In this document: positions 30,641-40,161 of the stretch, in pieces
Position numbering within the stretch: the first letter of the stretch is position 1
How the letters are laid out: every line of letters begins with the position of its first letter
From: Catenulispora sp. MAP5-51
Lineage (GTDB): Bacteria; Actinomycetota; Actinomycetes; Streptomycetales; Catenulisporaceae
DNA: 64,000 nt
Direction of reading: 5' to 3'
Assembly: GCF_041261205.1 (NCBI RefSeq)
Contig: NZ_JBGCCH010000013.1
Location: 124,001 to 188,000, forward strand
Made by a program: the position numbers and the translations under genes
Notes under the pieces: model-generated
What the model saw: only the letters and a program-made list of their open reading frames with translations
What the model was told of the DNA's origin: nothing
The model's database searches: none

Positions 30641-32284
30641 CTACTGCTGCGACCCCGCCGCCGCGACGCACAGGTTCGGGTCGGCCGCGTTCTCCCCGTC
30701 GGCGCTGGACAGCGCCGCCGACGGCAGCGCGCTCGGGCTGCTGGAGGACGAGGCCGCGGCCGGGTTGAACACGTCGCCGCTGGCGAAGTCCGAGCCGACG
30801 CGGACCACGATCGGCGCGCTGCCGTCGGTGCCCGGCTGGACCGCGGAGGCCGGCAGCTGGAGCGCCGCGGCGACCGCCTCGGCCGCGGCCTGGTGCGCCT
30901 GGCCGCTGTAGTACACGGTGGTCGTGGCGACGGTGCTGCTGTAGCCGACGCCGCTGGCGTTCTTGAAGCCGTCGGCCTGCAGGGTCGCGGCGAGCTGGCG
31001 GGAGCGGCCGTCGTTGCTGGTGCCGTTCTCGACCACGATGGCGTCCGTGACCGAGCTCGGGCGCAGGCTGCTGGAGGTCGCCTGCGGGGTCGGGGACGGC
31101 GTGCCCGGGGTGGCGCCGGCGCTGCCGCTCGCCGCCGTGGTGGGGCCGGTGACCGACTGGTCGTGGGCGATCAGGGAGAAGATCTGGTCGTCCAGGGCGG
31201 TGTCCGGGGCCACGCGGTTGGGGTCCGGCGCGTAGGCGGTCGTGGGCATGGTCAGGAAGGTGATGTTCTGGGTCGGCACCTTCTTGAGCGTGTTGGCCAG
31301 GTCCAGGAGCTTGCCGACGCTGGCGATGCCGTCGTCCACGGTCAGCGACTTGGAGGCGATGTCCATCAGGTGCGTGGCCTGGATCGGGTTGTCGAAGGTG
31401 GCCTGGTCCTTCATCTTGCGGATCAGGGCCGACAGGTACTGGTGCTGCGCCTCGGTGCGGTACAGGTCCGAGCCGTCGGCGAAGCCCTCGCGGGTGCGCA
31501 GGAAGGCCAGGGCGGTGTCGCCCTGGATCGTCGAGGTGCCGGCCGGGAGGTTCAGGTGCGAGTCCGGGTCGTTCACCGCCTTGGTGACGCAGACCGGGAC
31601 GCCGCCGACGGCGTTGGTCAGGGCCACCACCCCGGCGAAGTCGACCATCATGAAGTGGTCGATCTTGACGTGCGTGAACTCCTCGACGGTGTCCACCTGA
31701 CAGCCGGGGCCGGCGGCCAGCGCGGAGTTGATCATGCCGATGCTCTGCGCCGGGTACTGGTTGCCCTTGGCGTCCACGCAGGCCGGGATCGGGATCATGG
31801 TGTCGCGCGGCAGCGACACCACGGTGGCGTTGCTGCGGTCGGCCGAGACGTGGACGAGCATCTCCACGTCGGAGCGGCCGGAGGGGTCGGTGAAGCCGCC
31901 CAGGGCCGCGTCCTGGCCGGGCAGCCGGGCGTCGGTGCCGATGAGCAGGATGTTGATCGGGACGTCGCCGTACGGGTCCGGGGTCGGCTGGACGATGCCG
32001 CCGCCGCTGGCCAGCTGCTCCGGCGGGACGACGGCGCCGTGCAGCGGAGCGCCCTTGATGTTGTGGTCGATGCGGTAGTACCAGTAGCCCGCGTAGGCGA
32101 CCGTGCCGCCTATGACCAGCACCAGCATCCCGGACAGGACCATCAGCGTGCGCTTGACCCGGCGCCGCGTCTTGCCCGCCTGGGCCGTGGCGGCGGTGCC
32201 GTCCTGCGGCGTCGCCGAAGAGTGTTTCGGGACCCAGGCCGTGCTCGAAGTGTCGCCGTCTATACCGGACGCGTCGTCGCTCAT
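30641..32284 (-). CDS. LytR-CpsA-Psr family cell-wall ligase
   Basis: 547 residues. A cytoplasmic Ser/Thr-rich lead, a membrane helix at about 47-70, then the LCP catalytic domain (INILLIGTDARLPG, GRSDVEMLVHVSADRSNATVVSLPRDTMIPIP, TVEEFTHVKIDHFMMVDFAGVVALTNAVGGV, HLNLPAGTSTIQGDTALAFLRTREGFADGSDLYRTEAQHQYL) containing the arginine and aspartate residues that bind the pyrophosphate. A C-terminal LytR_C domain lies at about 415-510 (AIVVENGTSNDGRSRQLAATLQADGF). It should transfer undecaprenyl-linked polymers to peptidoglycan. ATG 32284 follows GGAG; the HelD stop is 19 bases upstream, so the two may be cotranscribed. Confidence 0.9.
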   Translation of the reverse strand: MSDDASGIDGDTSSTAWVPKHSSATPQDGTAATAQAGKTRRRVKRTLMVLSGMLVLVIGGTVAYAGYWYYRIDHNIKGAPLHGAVVPPEQLASGGGIVQPTPDPYGDVPINILLIGTDARLPGQDAALGGFTDPSGRSDVEMLVHVSADRSNATVVSLPRDTMIPIPACVDAKGNQYPAQSIGMINSALAAGPGCQVDTVEEFTHVKIDHFMMVDFAGVVALTNAVGGVPVCVTKAVNDPDSHLNLPAGTSTIQGDTALAFLRTREGFADGSDLYRTEAQHQYLSALIRKMKDQATFDNPIQATHLMDIASKSLTVDDGIASVGKLLDLANTLKKVPTQNITFLTMPTTAYAPDPNRVAPDTALDDQIFSLIAHDQSVTGPTTAASGSAGATPGTPSPTPQATSSSLRPSSVTDAIVVENGTSNDGRSRQLAATLQADGFKNASGVGYSSTVATTTVYYSGQAHQAAAEAVAAALQLPASAVQPGTDGSAPIVVRVGSDFASGDVFNPAAASSSSSPSALPSAALSSADGENAADPNLCVAAAGSQQ

Positions 32285-32303
32285 CGTTCCGTACTCCGTC
32301 CGC

Positions 32304-34613
32304 TCAGTCCCCGTTCCCGCCCACTTCGATGACGTTCGACCCCCCGGCGGCGGTTCCACCTTGGAGGGAAACCGTGACGAGGAGCTGAGTGGCCCGAGTA
32401 GCGGTCACGTAGTGGGTGCGGGGGCCCATCGGGGACTCCGAGGCGATCAGGTCCGGGTCGACCAGCACCACGGCGTCGAACTCCAGGCCCTTGGACTCCA
32501 GCGAGCCCAGGACCTGCACCCGGTCCGGCACATCGGTCACGACGAAGCTCCCCAGCCTGGTCATCGGAACGATCACTCCGACTGTGCCCTCCACCTCGCC
32601 GGCCAACCGGCGCGCGGCGGCCCCGGCGGCCGAGGCCAGGTCGGCCTCGTCGCTCACCACGAATTCCGGCGGCCGTCCGGTCGAACGGACGGCCCGGGGC
32701 AGCGCCGCGTCCGGCAGGAAGCGGCGCAGCAGCGTCGCGGCGTAGTCGGCGATCTCGACCGGGTTCCGGTAGTTCGTGGTCAGTTCGAACTGCCGGCGCT
32801 CGCGCGAGGTGCCCAGCGCCAGGTCCATCGAGCGCCGCGCCTCGTCCAGGTCCTCCCACGAGCTCTGCGCGGCGTCGGCCACCACGGTCCAGGTCGCGTG
32901 CCGGCCGCGCCGGGCCAGCATCCGCCACTGCATGGGCGAGAGGTCCTGGGCCTCGTCGACGACGATGTGCCCGAACTCCTCGGGGTCCGGCTCTTCCACA
33001 TAGCCGCCGCGACGTGCCGCGCGGTCGCCGAACGTGGACAGTTCGCGGAAACCGCCGGACTCCGGATCCGAGCCGTCGTCGGTCTCCTCGCCGGTCAGCA
33101 GGTTCACGCCGTCCACGACGTAGGGGTTCGCCGCCGCGGCCGCGCGCGCCGTGCGCGGGCCCTCGCCGAGCAGCGAGTCCAGCTCGTCCAGCAGGGCCAC
33201 GTCGGAGTAGGACAGGCCGGCCCCGGCCTCTCCCACCGTCCGCCACGATTCGGCCAACAGGGCAGCGTCGCCGGCGCTGAGCACCCCGCGCGAGACGTCG
33301 GCCAGGTAGGCCGGGTCCCCGAGCGAGCGCAGGACCTCCAGCGGGCTGCGCTGGGGCCACCAGGCGGACACGAAGTCCGCGAACGGCCGCTCGGAGCGCA
33401 GCTCGGACAGGAAGGTGCGCTTGTCGTCCTCGAGCAGGTCCGGGTACTCGTCGTAGGGCGAGGCGTCGCCGGCGGCGCGCTTGGCGTTCTGGTAGGCGTT
33501 CCACGCCGCGTCCTGCAGGGCCCGGATGACGTCGGCGCGCACCGCGTTCGGGCGCCGGTTGCCGCCGCGCAGCATCCGTTCGCGCAGCGCGACCAGCTGC
33601 GGCGCGTCCAGGGTGAAGAAGGTGCCCTGGTAGATCAGGCGCACGTCCTTCGGGGCGCCCCAGGGCGCGTCGTTCGCCGCCTTGCGGAGGATCCGCACCA
33701 TACGCGGCGAGCCCTTCAGCTTGGCCCGCGCCGCGTCCTCGTGGCGGGTGGCCTCCGCGCCGTTCACCACGTCGCCCAGCGAGCGCAGCGCCGCGCCGCC
33801 TTCACCGAGGGAGGGCAGCACCCGCTCGATGTAGTCGGTGAAGCGCCGGTTCGGCCCGACCACCAGCACCCCGCGCGAACCGAAGCGGCGCCGGTGCTGG
33901 AACATCAGCCACGCCACCCGGTGCAGCGCCACCGCGGTCTTGCCGGTGCCCGGACCGCCGGTGACCACCACGCTCACGTCGGCGGGCGAGCGGATCACCA
34001 CGTCCTGCTCGCGCTGGATGGTCGCGACGATGTCGCGCATGTGGCCGGTGCGGGTGCGGGCCAGCGCCGCGATGAAGGCGCCGTCGCCGACCACCGGCAG
34101 GCCCTCCGGGGCGGCGTCCGGGTCGAGCAGGTCGTCCTCGATGTCCAGGACCTTGTCGGCGCGGCAGTGCAGCACGCGGCGGCGCACGACGCCCCTCGGG
34201 TCCTCCGGGGCGGCCTGGTAGAAGGCGGCGGCGGCCGGCGCGCGCCAGTCCACGACCAGCGGCTCCAGCTCCTCGGTGCGCACCCCGAGCCGGCCGATGC
34301 GGTAGGTCTCCAGCTCCTGGCCGGGGACCTCGGGCTTGAGATCCAGGCGGCCGAACACCAGTTCGTTGTAGGCGTTCTCCAGGGACCGCTCCCAGATGGC
34401 CGCCTCCATCACCTGGACGTCCCGGTCGACCAGCGCCGAGTAGGTCCCGCCCTGCGCCACCTTGTAGCTCTCGCGCACCCGGTTCGCGGCCTGCTCGCGC
34501 ATCCGGGCCAGCCGGGCGTACGCGGCGTCCACGGCCTCCTGCTCGACCGCGATCTCGCGGTCCTTCACGTGCGCCGAACCGTCCTGCTGAGGTGACACCC
34601 CGCGACCTCTCAT
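32304..34613 (-). CDS. helD: HelD-like superfamily 1 helicase (RNA polymerase recycling factor)
   Basis: 769 residues. Signs of HelD: an N-terminal arm of helices (VEQEAVDAAYARLARMREQAANRVRESY), a split SF1 ATPase with Walker A GGPGTGKTAVALHR near residue 218, HIVVDEAQDLSPMQWRML (DEAQ Walker B), TTNYRNPVEIADYA, and C-terminal motifs LESKGLEFDAVVLVDP and YVTATRATQLLVTVSL. Actinobacterial HelD/HelR proteins clear stalled RNA polymerase and some confer rifamycin tolerance. It precedes the LCP gene on the same strand. The exact start is uncertain; ATG 34613 gives a hydrophilic 15-residue lead. Confidence 0.85.
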   Translation of the reverse strand: MRGRGVSPQQDGSAHVKDREIAVEQEAVDAAYARLARMREQAANRVRESYKVAQGGTYSALVDRDVQVMEAAIWERSLENAYNELVFGRLDLKPEVPGQELETYRIGRLGVRTEELEPLVVDWRAPAAAAFYQAAPEDPRGVVRRRVLHCRADKVLDIEDDLLDPDAAPEGLPVVGDGAFIAALARTRTGHMRDIVATIQREQDVVIRSPADVSVVVTGGPGTGKTAVALHRVAWLMFQHRRRFGSRGVLVVGPNRRFTDYIERVLPSLGEGGAALRSLGDVVNGAEATRHEDAARAKLKGSPRMVRILRKAANDAPWGAPKDVRLIYQGTFFTLDAPQLVALRERMLRGGNRRPNAVRADVIRALQDAAWNAYQNAKRAAGDASPYDEYPDLLEDDKRTFLSELRSERPFADFVSAWWPQRSPLEVLRSLGDPAYLADVSRGVLSAGDAALLAESWRTVGEAGAGLSYSDVALLDELDSLLGEGPRTARAAAAANPYVVDGVNLLTGEETDDGSDPESGGFRELSTFGDRAARRGGYVEEPDPEEFGHIVVDEAQDLSPMQWRMLARRGRHATWTVVADAAQSSWEDLDEARRSMDLALGTSRERRQFELTTNYRNPVEIADYAATLLRRFLPDAALPRAVRSTGRPPEFVVSDEADLASAAGAAARRLAGEVEGTVGVIVPMTRLGSFVVTDVPDRVQVLGSLESKGLEFDAVVLVDPDLIASESPMGPRTHYVTATRATQLLVTVSLQGGTAAGGSNVIEVGGNGD

Positions 34614-34757
34614 CGTCTACTGAGCCAGCACAACCGCACGATCATCGCCGACCGCGCCCACCCGGGCAAACGCCGCCCCTCCCCGAAGTGTTTGCATTCC
34701 GTTTGGAACAGCCGTCACAGGGTCCTCATAAGCACCCCCCGGACTTATGTTCAGACC

Positions 34758-36296
34758 GTGTCGGGGACTCTCACTCAGGCGCCCAAGCGCAGTACATCGC
34801 ATCGGGCAGCCGGCTACGGAACCAGTTTCAGCGATCATCTCACTCACATCCCGCACGCACCTCGCGGGACCACGCCGAACCTGCTGCGCGCGGCTGCCGC
34901 CGCCACCGGGGTTCTGGCACTCGTCGCCGCCTTCGTGCTGACCGGCTCGGCCTCGCAGGCCCGATCCCGGATCAGCACGGTGCGGACCACGGACGCCCCC
35001 AGCGTCCGGGCCACCGACGACTTCCTCTTCCGGCTCCAGGACATGGACGCACAACTGGTCAACGCGCTGCTCGTGAACGGGGACACGGAGGTCCACGTGC
35101 CGCGCGGGACCAGCGAGGCGCTGTACGACGCCGACCGCAAGCTGGCCGACGGGGACCTCGAGGCCGCGACGGTCGCGCTGGCCGGCGACCAGCCGGCGCT
35201 GAACCAGCTGCACTCGGTGTCCGACGACTTCGGCCAGTACCAGGCCCAGGCCACCCGGACCCTCGCCGACGACGAGCGCACCGGCGGCACCGTCGCCGGG
35301 GCCGCGCCGGCCGCGGTGTTCGCCGATTACCTGGCCGGGCACGCGCTCCTGTTCGGCGACGACGACAACGGCGGACTGATGAAGTCCGCCACCGACCTGG
35401 AGAAGTCCAGCCGGGACGCCATCGACTCCTCCGCGTCCTCGGTGAACGACGCGCTGGACACGGCCGAGGCCGAGTTCGTGATCTTCGGCCTGGTCCTGGC
35501 CGGCGGCCTGGTGTGCCTGCAGCTGTTCGTCTTCCGGCGCTTCAAGCGCGTGCTCAACCCGGCCCTGATCGCCGCGACCCTGGCCGCGCTGGCCCTCACC
35601 GTCGGCGGGTCGGTGGGGGCGGCGGTCGCCGGGAACGACTTCCAGACCGCCAAGTCCGCCGCGTTCGACTCGGTGCTGGCGCTGAGCGAGGCCGACGCGA
35701 CGAGCGCGGGGATCAACTCCGATGAGAGCCGCTGGCTGCTGGCGCAGAACTATCCCGGGCAGCGCGGCGAGTACGAGGCCTCGTTCCTGCGGGGCGAGAA
35801 CGCCATCGCCGGCCTGGCCGGCACGACCGACGTCGGCTCCTACGCCGAGCTTCTGAACAACGTCACCGACGGGCAGAACCTGGACAACCTGAACCGGACG
35901 CCGCTCACCCCGGCCAGCAGTTTCGGCAAGGAGTTCACCAACATCACCTTCCCCGGCGAGGACCAGCAGGCGATGGCCGCGTTCGCCGCCTACAACACCT
36001 ACGTCCAGGACGACGCCCACCTGCGCACGATGCCGATGGGCACGCCCGCGCAGCTGAAGGCGGCGATCGACTTCGACACCAACGCCGACACCCCCGGGAC
36101 GTCGGACCAGGCGTTCAACACCTACAGCAGGGCGCTCGGAGACGTGATCGCGAACAACGAGTCGCACTTCGAGTCCTCCATGCCGAAGGCGCAGAACGGG
36201 ATCGGCGTCTGGACCTGGCTGCCCTACGTGCTCGTGCTGCTGATGATCGGGCTCACGCTGCTGGGCCTGCGGCCGCGGCTCACCGAATACCGCTGA
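34758..36296 (+). CDS. Membrane protein with two extracellular helical domains
   Basis: 512 residues, family unnamed to me. Four membrane helices are evident: about 45-65 (LLRAAAAATGVLALVAAFVLTG), 237-256 (FVIFGLVLAGGLVCLQLFVF), 269-289 (LIAATLAALALTVGGSVGAAV) and 485-505 (WLPYVLVLLMIGLTLLGL). The two large loops are acidic and helical and resemble the four-helix-bundle sensor of chemoreceptors (RATDDFLFRLQDMDAQLVNALLVNGD). No kinase or HAMP output is attached. GTG 34758 is chosen by composition and the lack of conserved residues upstream. Divergent from HelD. Confidence 0.65.
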   Translation: MSGTLTQAPKRSTSHRAAGYGTSFSDHLTHIPHAPRGTTPNLLRAAAAATGVLALVAAFVLTGSASQARSRISTVRTTDAPSVRATDDFLFRLQDMDAQLVNALLVNGDTEVHVPRGTSEALYDADRKLADGDLEAATVALAGDQPALNQLHSVSDDFGQYQAQATRTLADDERTGGTVAGAAPAAVFADYLAGHALLFGDDDNGGLMKSATDLEKSSRDAIDSSASSVNDALDTAEAEFVIFGLVLAGGLVCLQLFVFRRFKRVLNPALIAATLAALALTVGGSVGAAVAGNDFQTAKSAAFDSVLALSEADATSAGINSDESRWLLAQNYPGQRGEYEASFLRGENAIAGLAGTTDVGSYAELLNNVTDGQNLDNLNRTPLTPASSFGKEFTNITFPGEDQQAMAAFAAYNTYVQDDAHLRTMPMGTPAQLKAAIDFDTNADTPGTSDQAFNTYSRALGDVIANNESHFESSMPKAQNGIGVWTWLPYVLVLLMIGLTLLGLRPRLTEYR

Positions 36297-36312
36297 CCTT
36301 CTCTTCGAAGGC

Positions 36313-36353
36313 CTTCGGGCCGCCGACCCGCGAACGCGGGCGGCGGCCCGAAG
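36313..36353 (+). terminator. Strong hairpin terminator after the membrane-protein gene
   Basis: Arms CTTCGGGCCGCCG (36313-36325) and CGGCGGCCCGAAG (36341-36353) continue into an inner stem CCCGCG/CGCGGG (36327-36332, 36335-36340). Seventeen bases after the stop. Confidence 0.75.
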
Positions 36354-36392
36354 TGCGTCCGGGTACCGACTCGGTGTGCTTGGTGCGGTCAG

Positions 36393-36437
36393 TGTGCCCG
36401 GTGTGCCCGCTGTGCCCGCTGTGCCCGGTGTGCTCGG
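36393..36437. repeat. Five tandem 9-base units TGTGCCCGG
   Basis: Units TGTGCCCGG/C at 36393, 36402, 36411, 36420 and a variant at 36429, just beyond the uppP stop. Confidence 0.75.
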
Positions 36438-36442
36438 TGTCC

Positions 36443-37366
36443 TCAGTGGTGCACCGAGAACCAGACCAGCGACACGGCACCGGCGATCACGCAGTAGACG
36501 CCGAACGGCTTCAGGTCGCGGTTCTCGAAGTACCTGGTCAGGAAGCGCACCGAGATGTAGGCGGCGATCCCGGCCAGCACCGAGCCGGCGATCGCCGGGC
36601 CCAGGATGCTGTGGTTGGCGGGCTTGGCCAGCTCAGGGGCCTTGTACACGCCGGCGGCCAGGATCACCGGGGTGGCCAGCAGGAACGCGAAGCGGGCGGC
36701 GTCCTCGGTCTTCAACCCGCGCGCGAGGCCGGCGACCATGGTGATACCGGAGCGGCTGATGCCCGGCAGCAGGGCGAAGGCCTGCGCGCCGCCTATGCCG
36801 GCGGCGGACTTCCAGCCGAGCCGGGCCAGCCGGCGGTCGGCGGCGATCTCCGGGGGCTCGCCACCGCGCGGCGGGGCGTTGCCGTCGTCGGCGTGCCGGC
36901 CCTTGGAGGAGCTCTTGAGCATGTAGTCCGCGAGGAAGATCACAAAGCCGTTGATGAGCAGGAACACGGCCGCGGGCACCGGCTTGCCCAGGTGCGTGCG
37001 CAGCGCCTTGTCCGCCACGATGCCGACCAGGCCGACCGGGATCGTACCGATCACCAGCAGCCAGGCCAGCCGTTCGTCCGGGGTCTCCACGCTGCGGTGC
37101 CGGATCGAGGTGAACAGGGACCTGATGATGCGCACCCAGTCCCGCCAGAAGAAGGCCACCAGCGCCAAGGCGGTCGCGACGTGCGCCAGCACCAGGAACG
37201 CCAGGTACGGCGAGTCCTTGGCGGTCATGTCCAGGTCGGCCTTCCAGCTCCCGCCGATGAAGGCGGGCAGGAGTATCGAGTGGCCGAGGCTGGATATGGG
37301 GAACAGCTCGGTGACGCCTTGGACCAGCCCGATGGTGCAGGCTTCGATATACGTGAGGCCGGACAA
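36443..37366 (-). CDS. uppP: Undecaprenyl-diphosphatase (BacA/UppP family)
   Basis: 307 residues, integral membrane phosphatase that recycles undecaprenyl pyrophosphate for peptidoglycan and other envelope polymers. Both signature regions are seen: QGVTELFPISSLGHS near residues 14-28 and LLPGISRSGITMVAGL around 202-217, with eight or so helices. The reading frame extends to 37468, but the extra residues are not family-like; TTG 37366, preceded by GGGG, gives the standard start (SGLTYIEACTIG). A hydrophilic insert KSSSKGRHADDGNAPPRGGEPPE lies mid-protein. It complements the LCP ligase upstream, which also uses undecaprenyl carriers. Confidence 0.85.
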   Translation of the reverse strand: MSGLTYIEACTIGLVQGVTELFPISSLGHSILLPAFIGGSWKADLDMTAKDSPYLAFLVLAHVATALALVAFFWRDWVRIIRSLFTSIRHRSVETPDERLAWLLVIGTIPVGLVGIVADKALRTHLGKPVPAAVFLLINGFVIFLADYMLKSSSKGRHADDGNAPPRGGEPPEIAADRRLARLGWKSAAGIGGAQAFALLPGISRSGITMVAGLARGLKTEDAARFAFLLATPVILAAGVYKAPELAKPANHSILGPAIAGSVLAGIAAYISVRFLTRYFENRDLKPFGVYCVIAGAVSLVWFSVHH

Positions 37367-37570
37367 CTCGTACCCCTGTCGGAAAACGGATGCAGTCTGC
37401 CGGAGAATACGCGGGACGTCCGGCGGCGCGGGGAAACAGACGGTGAACGTAGGGCAAAGCAGCAGCACACTGGCTTGGTCCGGAACGATCGGCGGACGCC
37501 CCCGGCGCCGCGGGGGTGCCGGGGACAGCCTACGACAGGTTGTAGCAGTTATGCGCCGAAGGGTCGTCCC

Positions 37571-38173
37571 CTACGAGGTGCGCCCGGCATACCAGCTGTC
37601 CAGATCGGCCGGCTGCACCCGCAGCGCGGCGGCCAGCCGTTCCCGGGACACCGGTTCGGGGCCGGAGACGGCCATGTTCAGCACCGCCTGCAGCATCGCG
37701 TTCACCACGCTGCGGGCCTTCACCAGCGACTCCAGGGCACTCTCGTAAGAACCCTGGTCCACGGCCCGGGTCGCCATCGGCAGACCGACGTTGACCAGGC
37801 CGTTGACCCGGCCGCGCAGATCGGCGTCGAGCTCGCCGGGCAGCAGCGCGCGGCCGTCGGCGTGCAGTTCGGCCAGGGCCTGGCCCGACTTGTCCCGGAC
37901 CATCGCGCGCACGCTCAGGTACGCGCCGTAGCGCAGCGCCGGGGCGTGCGCCTCACCCCGCGGCGCGGTCACGTGCTCGGCGAAGTCCCGCAGGCGCGGG
38001 AGCATCGCCAGCACGTAGTCCTTCAGCGCGTCCATCCCGTTCAGCGGAGCGGGATCGACAGCGTCGACCGCGGCGGTGGCCCACTGGGTCACGCCGGCCG
38101 CGGCCTCGGCCGGATCGGGGTGCGCGGTGAGAACGTCGTACTCGACCCGCTCCGGGCGGAACTGTCGCGCCAT
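37571..38173 (-). CDS. Unknown 200-residue protein
   Basis: I do not recognise the family. It is soluble and mostly helical, with an aromatic-poor composition and a conserved-looking central segment (APALRYGAYLSVRAMVRDKSGQALAELHADGRALLPGELDADLRGRVNGLVNVGLPMATRAV). The C-terminal 35 residues (PVSRERLAAALRVQPADLDSWYAGRTS) resemble a small helix-turn-helix-like ending. It lies alone between uppP and an MFS gene, all on the minus strand but with gaps of about 200 and 100 bases. Confidence 0.6.
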   Translation of the reverse strand: MARQFRPERVEYDVLTAHPDPAEAAAGVTQWATAAVDAVDPAPLNGMDALKDYVLAMLPRLRDFAEHVTAPRGEAHAPALRYGAYLSVRAMVRDKSGQALAELHADGRALLPGELDADLRGRVNGLVNVGLPMATRAVDQGSYESALESLVKARSVVNAMLQAVLNMAVSGPEPVSRERLAAALRVQPADLDSWYAGRTS

Positions 38174-38270
38174 GCCCCGAAGTCTGGTCGACCAAGGCGA
38201 ATCTCAGGTGAACATCCAGCGAAGTACGGACACCTTCGCGGGCAGCAATCGACGCGTGACCTGGCGTTTG

Positions 38271-40010
38271 TCAGTGTGCGAACACAGGTGCGAGGTCCTG
38301 CGAGCCGGCGTCGCCGTCGGCGCCGGAGGAGCCGTCCTGGCCCTTGGCCCGCACGTTCTTCGGCAGGAAGAACATCAGCAGGAAGACAAGGAACTGTCCC
38401 CCGGCGACGAACCACAGCGTGGTCTCGTACCCGTTGATCATGGTCTGCTGCCCCGCCTTCACCCCCTGCGCGGCCAGGATCTGACCGACCGCAGCCGGCT
38501 GGTTCGGATCCGGGTGCGCCGGATTCGGGCAGGACGCCGGAAGGCTGCTCGGGTCCTTCTCCTTGGCCCGGTCCACCGCGCACTGCTTGAAGGACGCGAA
38601 GATCTGGTCCGCCTGCTGCGCGGGCACCCCGGCGGCCACCAGCTGGTGGGTGACGGCGGGCTTCTGGTCGTCCACCGCCTTGGTGGCGTTCGTCCCCATC
38701 ATGTTGAAGAAGACCAGCGCGGTCAGCGCGATGCCGAAGGCCTGGCCGAGCTGCTGGCTGGTGTTCAGCAGGCCGGAGGCCGAGCCGGCGTCGCGGGTCG
38801 GCACGTCGGTGAGGATCAGGTCGAAGATCGGGGCCACCACCAGGCCCATGCCCACCCCGGTGATCAGCAGCGGCAGCGCCATCTGGACCGAGGTGAAGGA
38901 CAAGTCCAGATGCTTGGCCATCTCGATGTACAACACCAGGCCGCCGCCCATCAGCAGCACGCCGAACTGCACCACCTTGCGCCCGAACCTCGGCACCAGG
39001 AACTGCACCGACATGCCGGCCGCGGCCGAGACGCCGATCGAGAACGGGATGCCGGTCAGGCCGGCGTGCAGCGGCGTCCAGCCCAGGCCCAGCTGCATGT
39101 ACAGCGACCAGACCAGGAAGAAGACGCCGAGCGTCACGGCGAAGGTGAGGTTCGTCAGGATGCCGGAGGCGAAGGAGCGGAAGCGGAACAGGCTCAGCTC
39201 CACCAGCGGCGAGTCGCCGCGCAGGCCCTTGCGGCGCTCGTAGAGCACGAAGCCGGCCAGCACCGGCACCGCGGCGGCCATCATCAGCCAGCCCCACAGC
39301 GGCCAGCCCAGGTCCCGGCCCTGCATCAGCGGGAAGACGAGCATGAACAGGCCGACCACGGACAGGCCGACGCCGGGCAGGTCGAGCTTGGTGGCGTGCG
39401 GCGCCTTGGACTCGGTGATGACCCGGAAGGCGACGATCAGACCGAAGATCCCGACCGGCAGGTTCACCAGGAAGATCGGGCGCCAGTGCAGGCCGAGCAG
39501 GTTCCACTGCACCAGCAGGCCGCCGACGATGGGTCCTGCGACCGCGGCCGATCCGACGATGCCGCCGAACATGCCCATCACCTTGCCGCGTTCCTCGGCC
39601 GGGAAGGTGACGTGGATGATCGCCATGACCTGCGGCACCATCAGCGCCGCCATGCCGCCCTGGAAGACCCGGGCGCCGATGAGCATGCCGGGCGTCGTCG
39701 CCAGACCGCACAGCGCGGAGGCGATCGTGAAGCCGGTCATGCCGATGAGGAACAGCCGCTTGCGGCCGAAGATGTCGCCGAGCCGGCCGCCGGTGATGAG
39801 CACGACGGCGAAGGCCAGCGCGTAGCCGGCGGTGATCCACTGGATCGCCGAGTACCCGGCCTTCATCTGGCTCTGGATCGACGGGATCGCGACGTTGACG
39901 ATCGTGACGTCCAGCAGGTCCATGAACGCCGCGGACAAGATGACGGCCAGCGCGAGCCAGCGCTTGGGATCGGGGGTCGTCATGTCCCCGGATATATCGT
40001 TCTCAGCCAT
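38271..40010 (-). CDS. DHA2-family EmrB-type MFS exporter
   Basis: 579 residues with fourteen helices. Signatures: LSAAFMDLLDVTIVNVAIPSI in helix 1, GGRLGDIFGRKRLFLIG (motif A), FQGGMAALMVPQVMA, and GGIVGSAAVAGPIVGGLLV (motif C). A large extracytoplasmic loop of about 90 residues (roughly 430-520, with two cysteines) before the last helix is typical of actinobacterial EmrB proteins. ATG 40010 starts MAENDISGD. A near-palindrome at 40035-40058 is the likely operator, yet no regulator gene is adjacent. Substrate unknown. Confidence 0.88.
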   Translation of the reverse strand: MAENDISGDMTTPDPKRWLALAVILSAAFMDLLDVTIVNVAIPSIQSQMKAGYSAIQWITAGYALAFAVVLITGGRLGDIFGRKRLFLIGMTGFTIASALCGLATTPGMLIGARVFQGGMAALMVPQVMAIIHVTFPAEERGKVMGMFGGIVGSAAVAGPIVGGLLVQWNLLGLHWRPIFLVNLPVGIFGLIVAFRVITESKAPHATKLDLPGVGLSVVGLFMLVFPLMQGRDLGWPLWGWLMMAAAVPVLAGFVLYERRKGLRGDSPLVELSLFRFRSFASGILTNLTFAVTLGVFFLVWSLYMQLGLGWTPLHAGLTGIPFSIGVSAAAGMSVQFLVPRFGRKVVQFGVLLMGGGLVLYIEMAKHLDLSFTSVQMALPLLITGVGMGLVVAPIFDLILTDVPTRDAGSASGLLNTSQQLGQAFGIALTALVFFNMMGTNATKAVDDQKPAVTHQLVAAGVPAQQADQIFASFKQCAVDRAKEKDPSSLPASCPNPAHPDPNQPAAVGQILAAQGVKAGQQTMINGYETTLWFVAGGQFLVFLLMFFLPKNVRAKGQDGSSGADGDAGSQDLAPVFAH

Positions 40011-40034
40011 GCCTCTTCGGCCCCCTCAGGCTTC

Positions 40035-40058
40035 AGACTCAATTCTCAAATTAAGTCT
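40035..40058 (-). promoter_or_regulatory. Operator-like near-palindrome upstream of the MFS gene
   Basis: AGACTCAATT (40035-40044), spacer CTCA, AATTAAGTCT (40049-40058): ten-base arms with one mismatch, centred 36 bases upstream of the ATG in an AT-rich patch. Confidence 0.55.
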
Positions 40059-40161
40059 CAGGCTAGAGGGGGCCGCCGACAGTATGCCGAGGTAGAAGGC
40101 GTCTGATAGCTCACAACGCGTTGTGACACGGATACGTTGTGATCCGTGCCACAAGAGGGCG

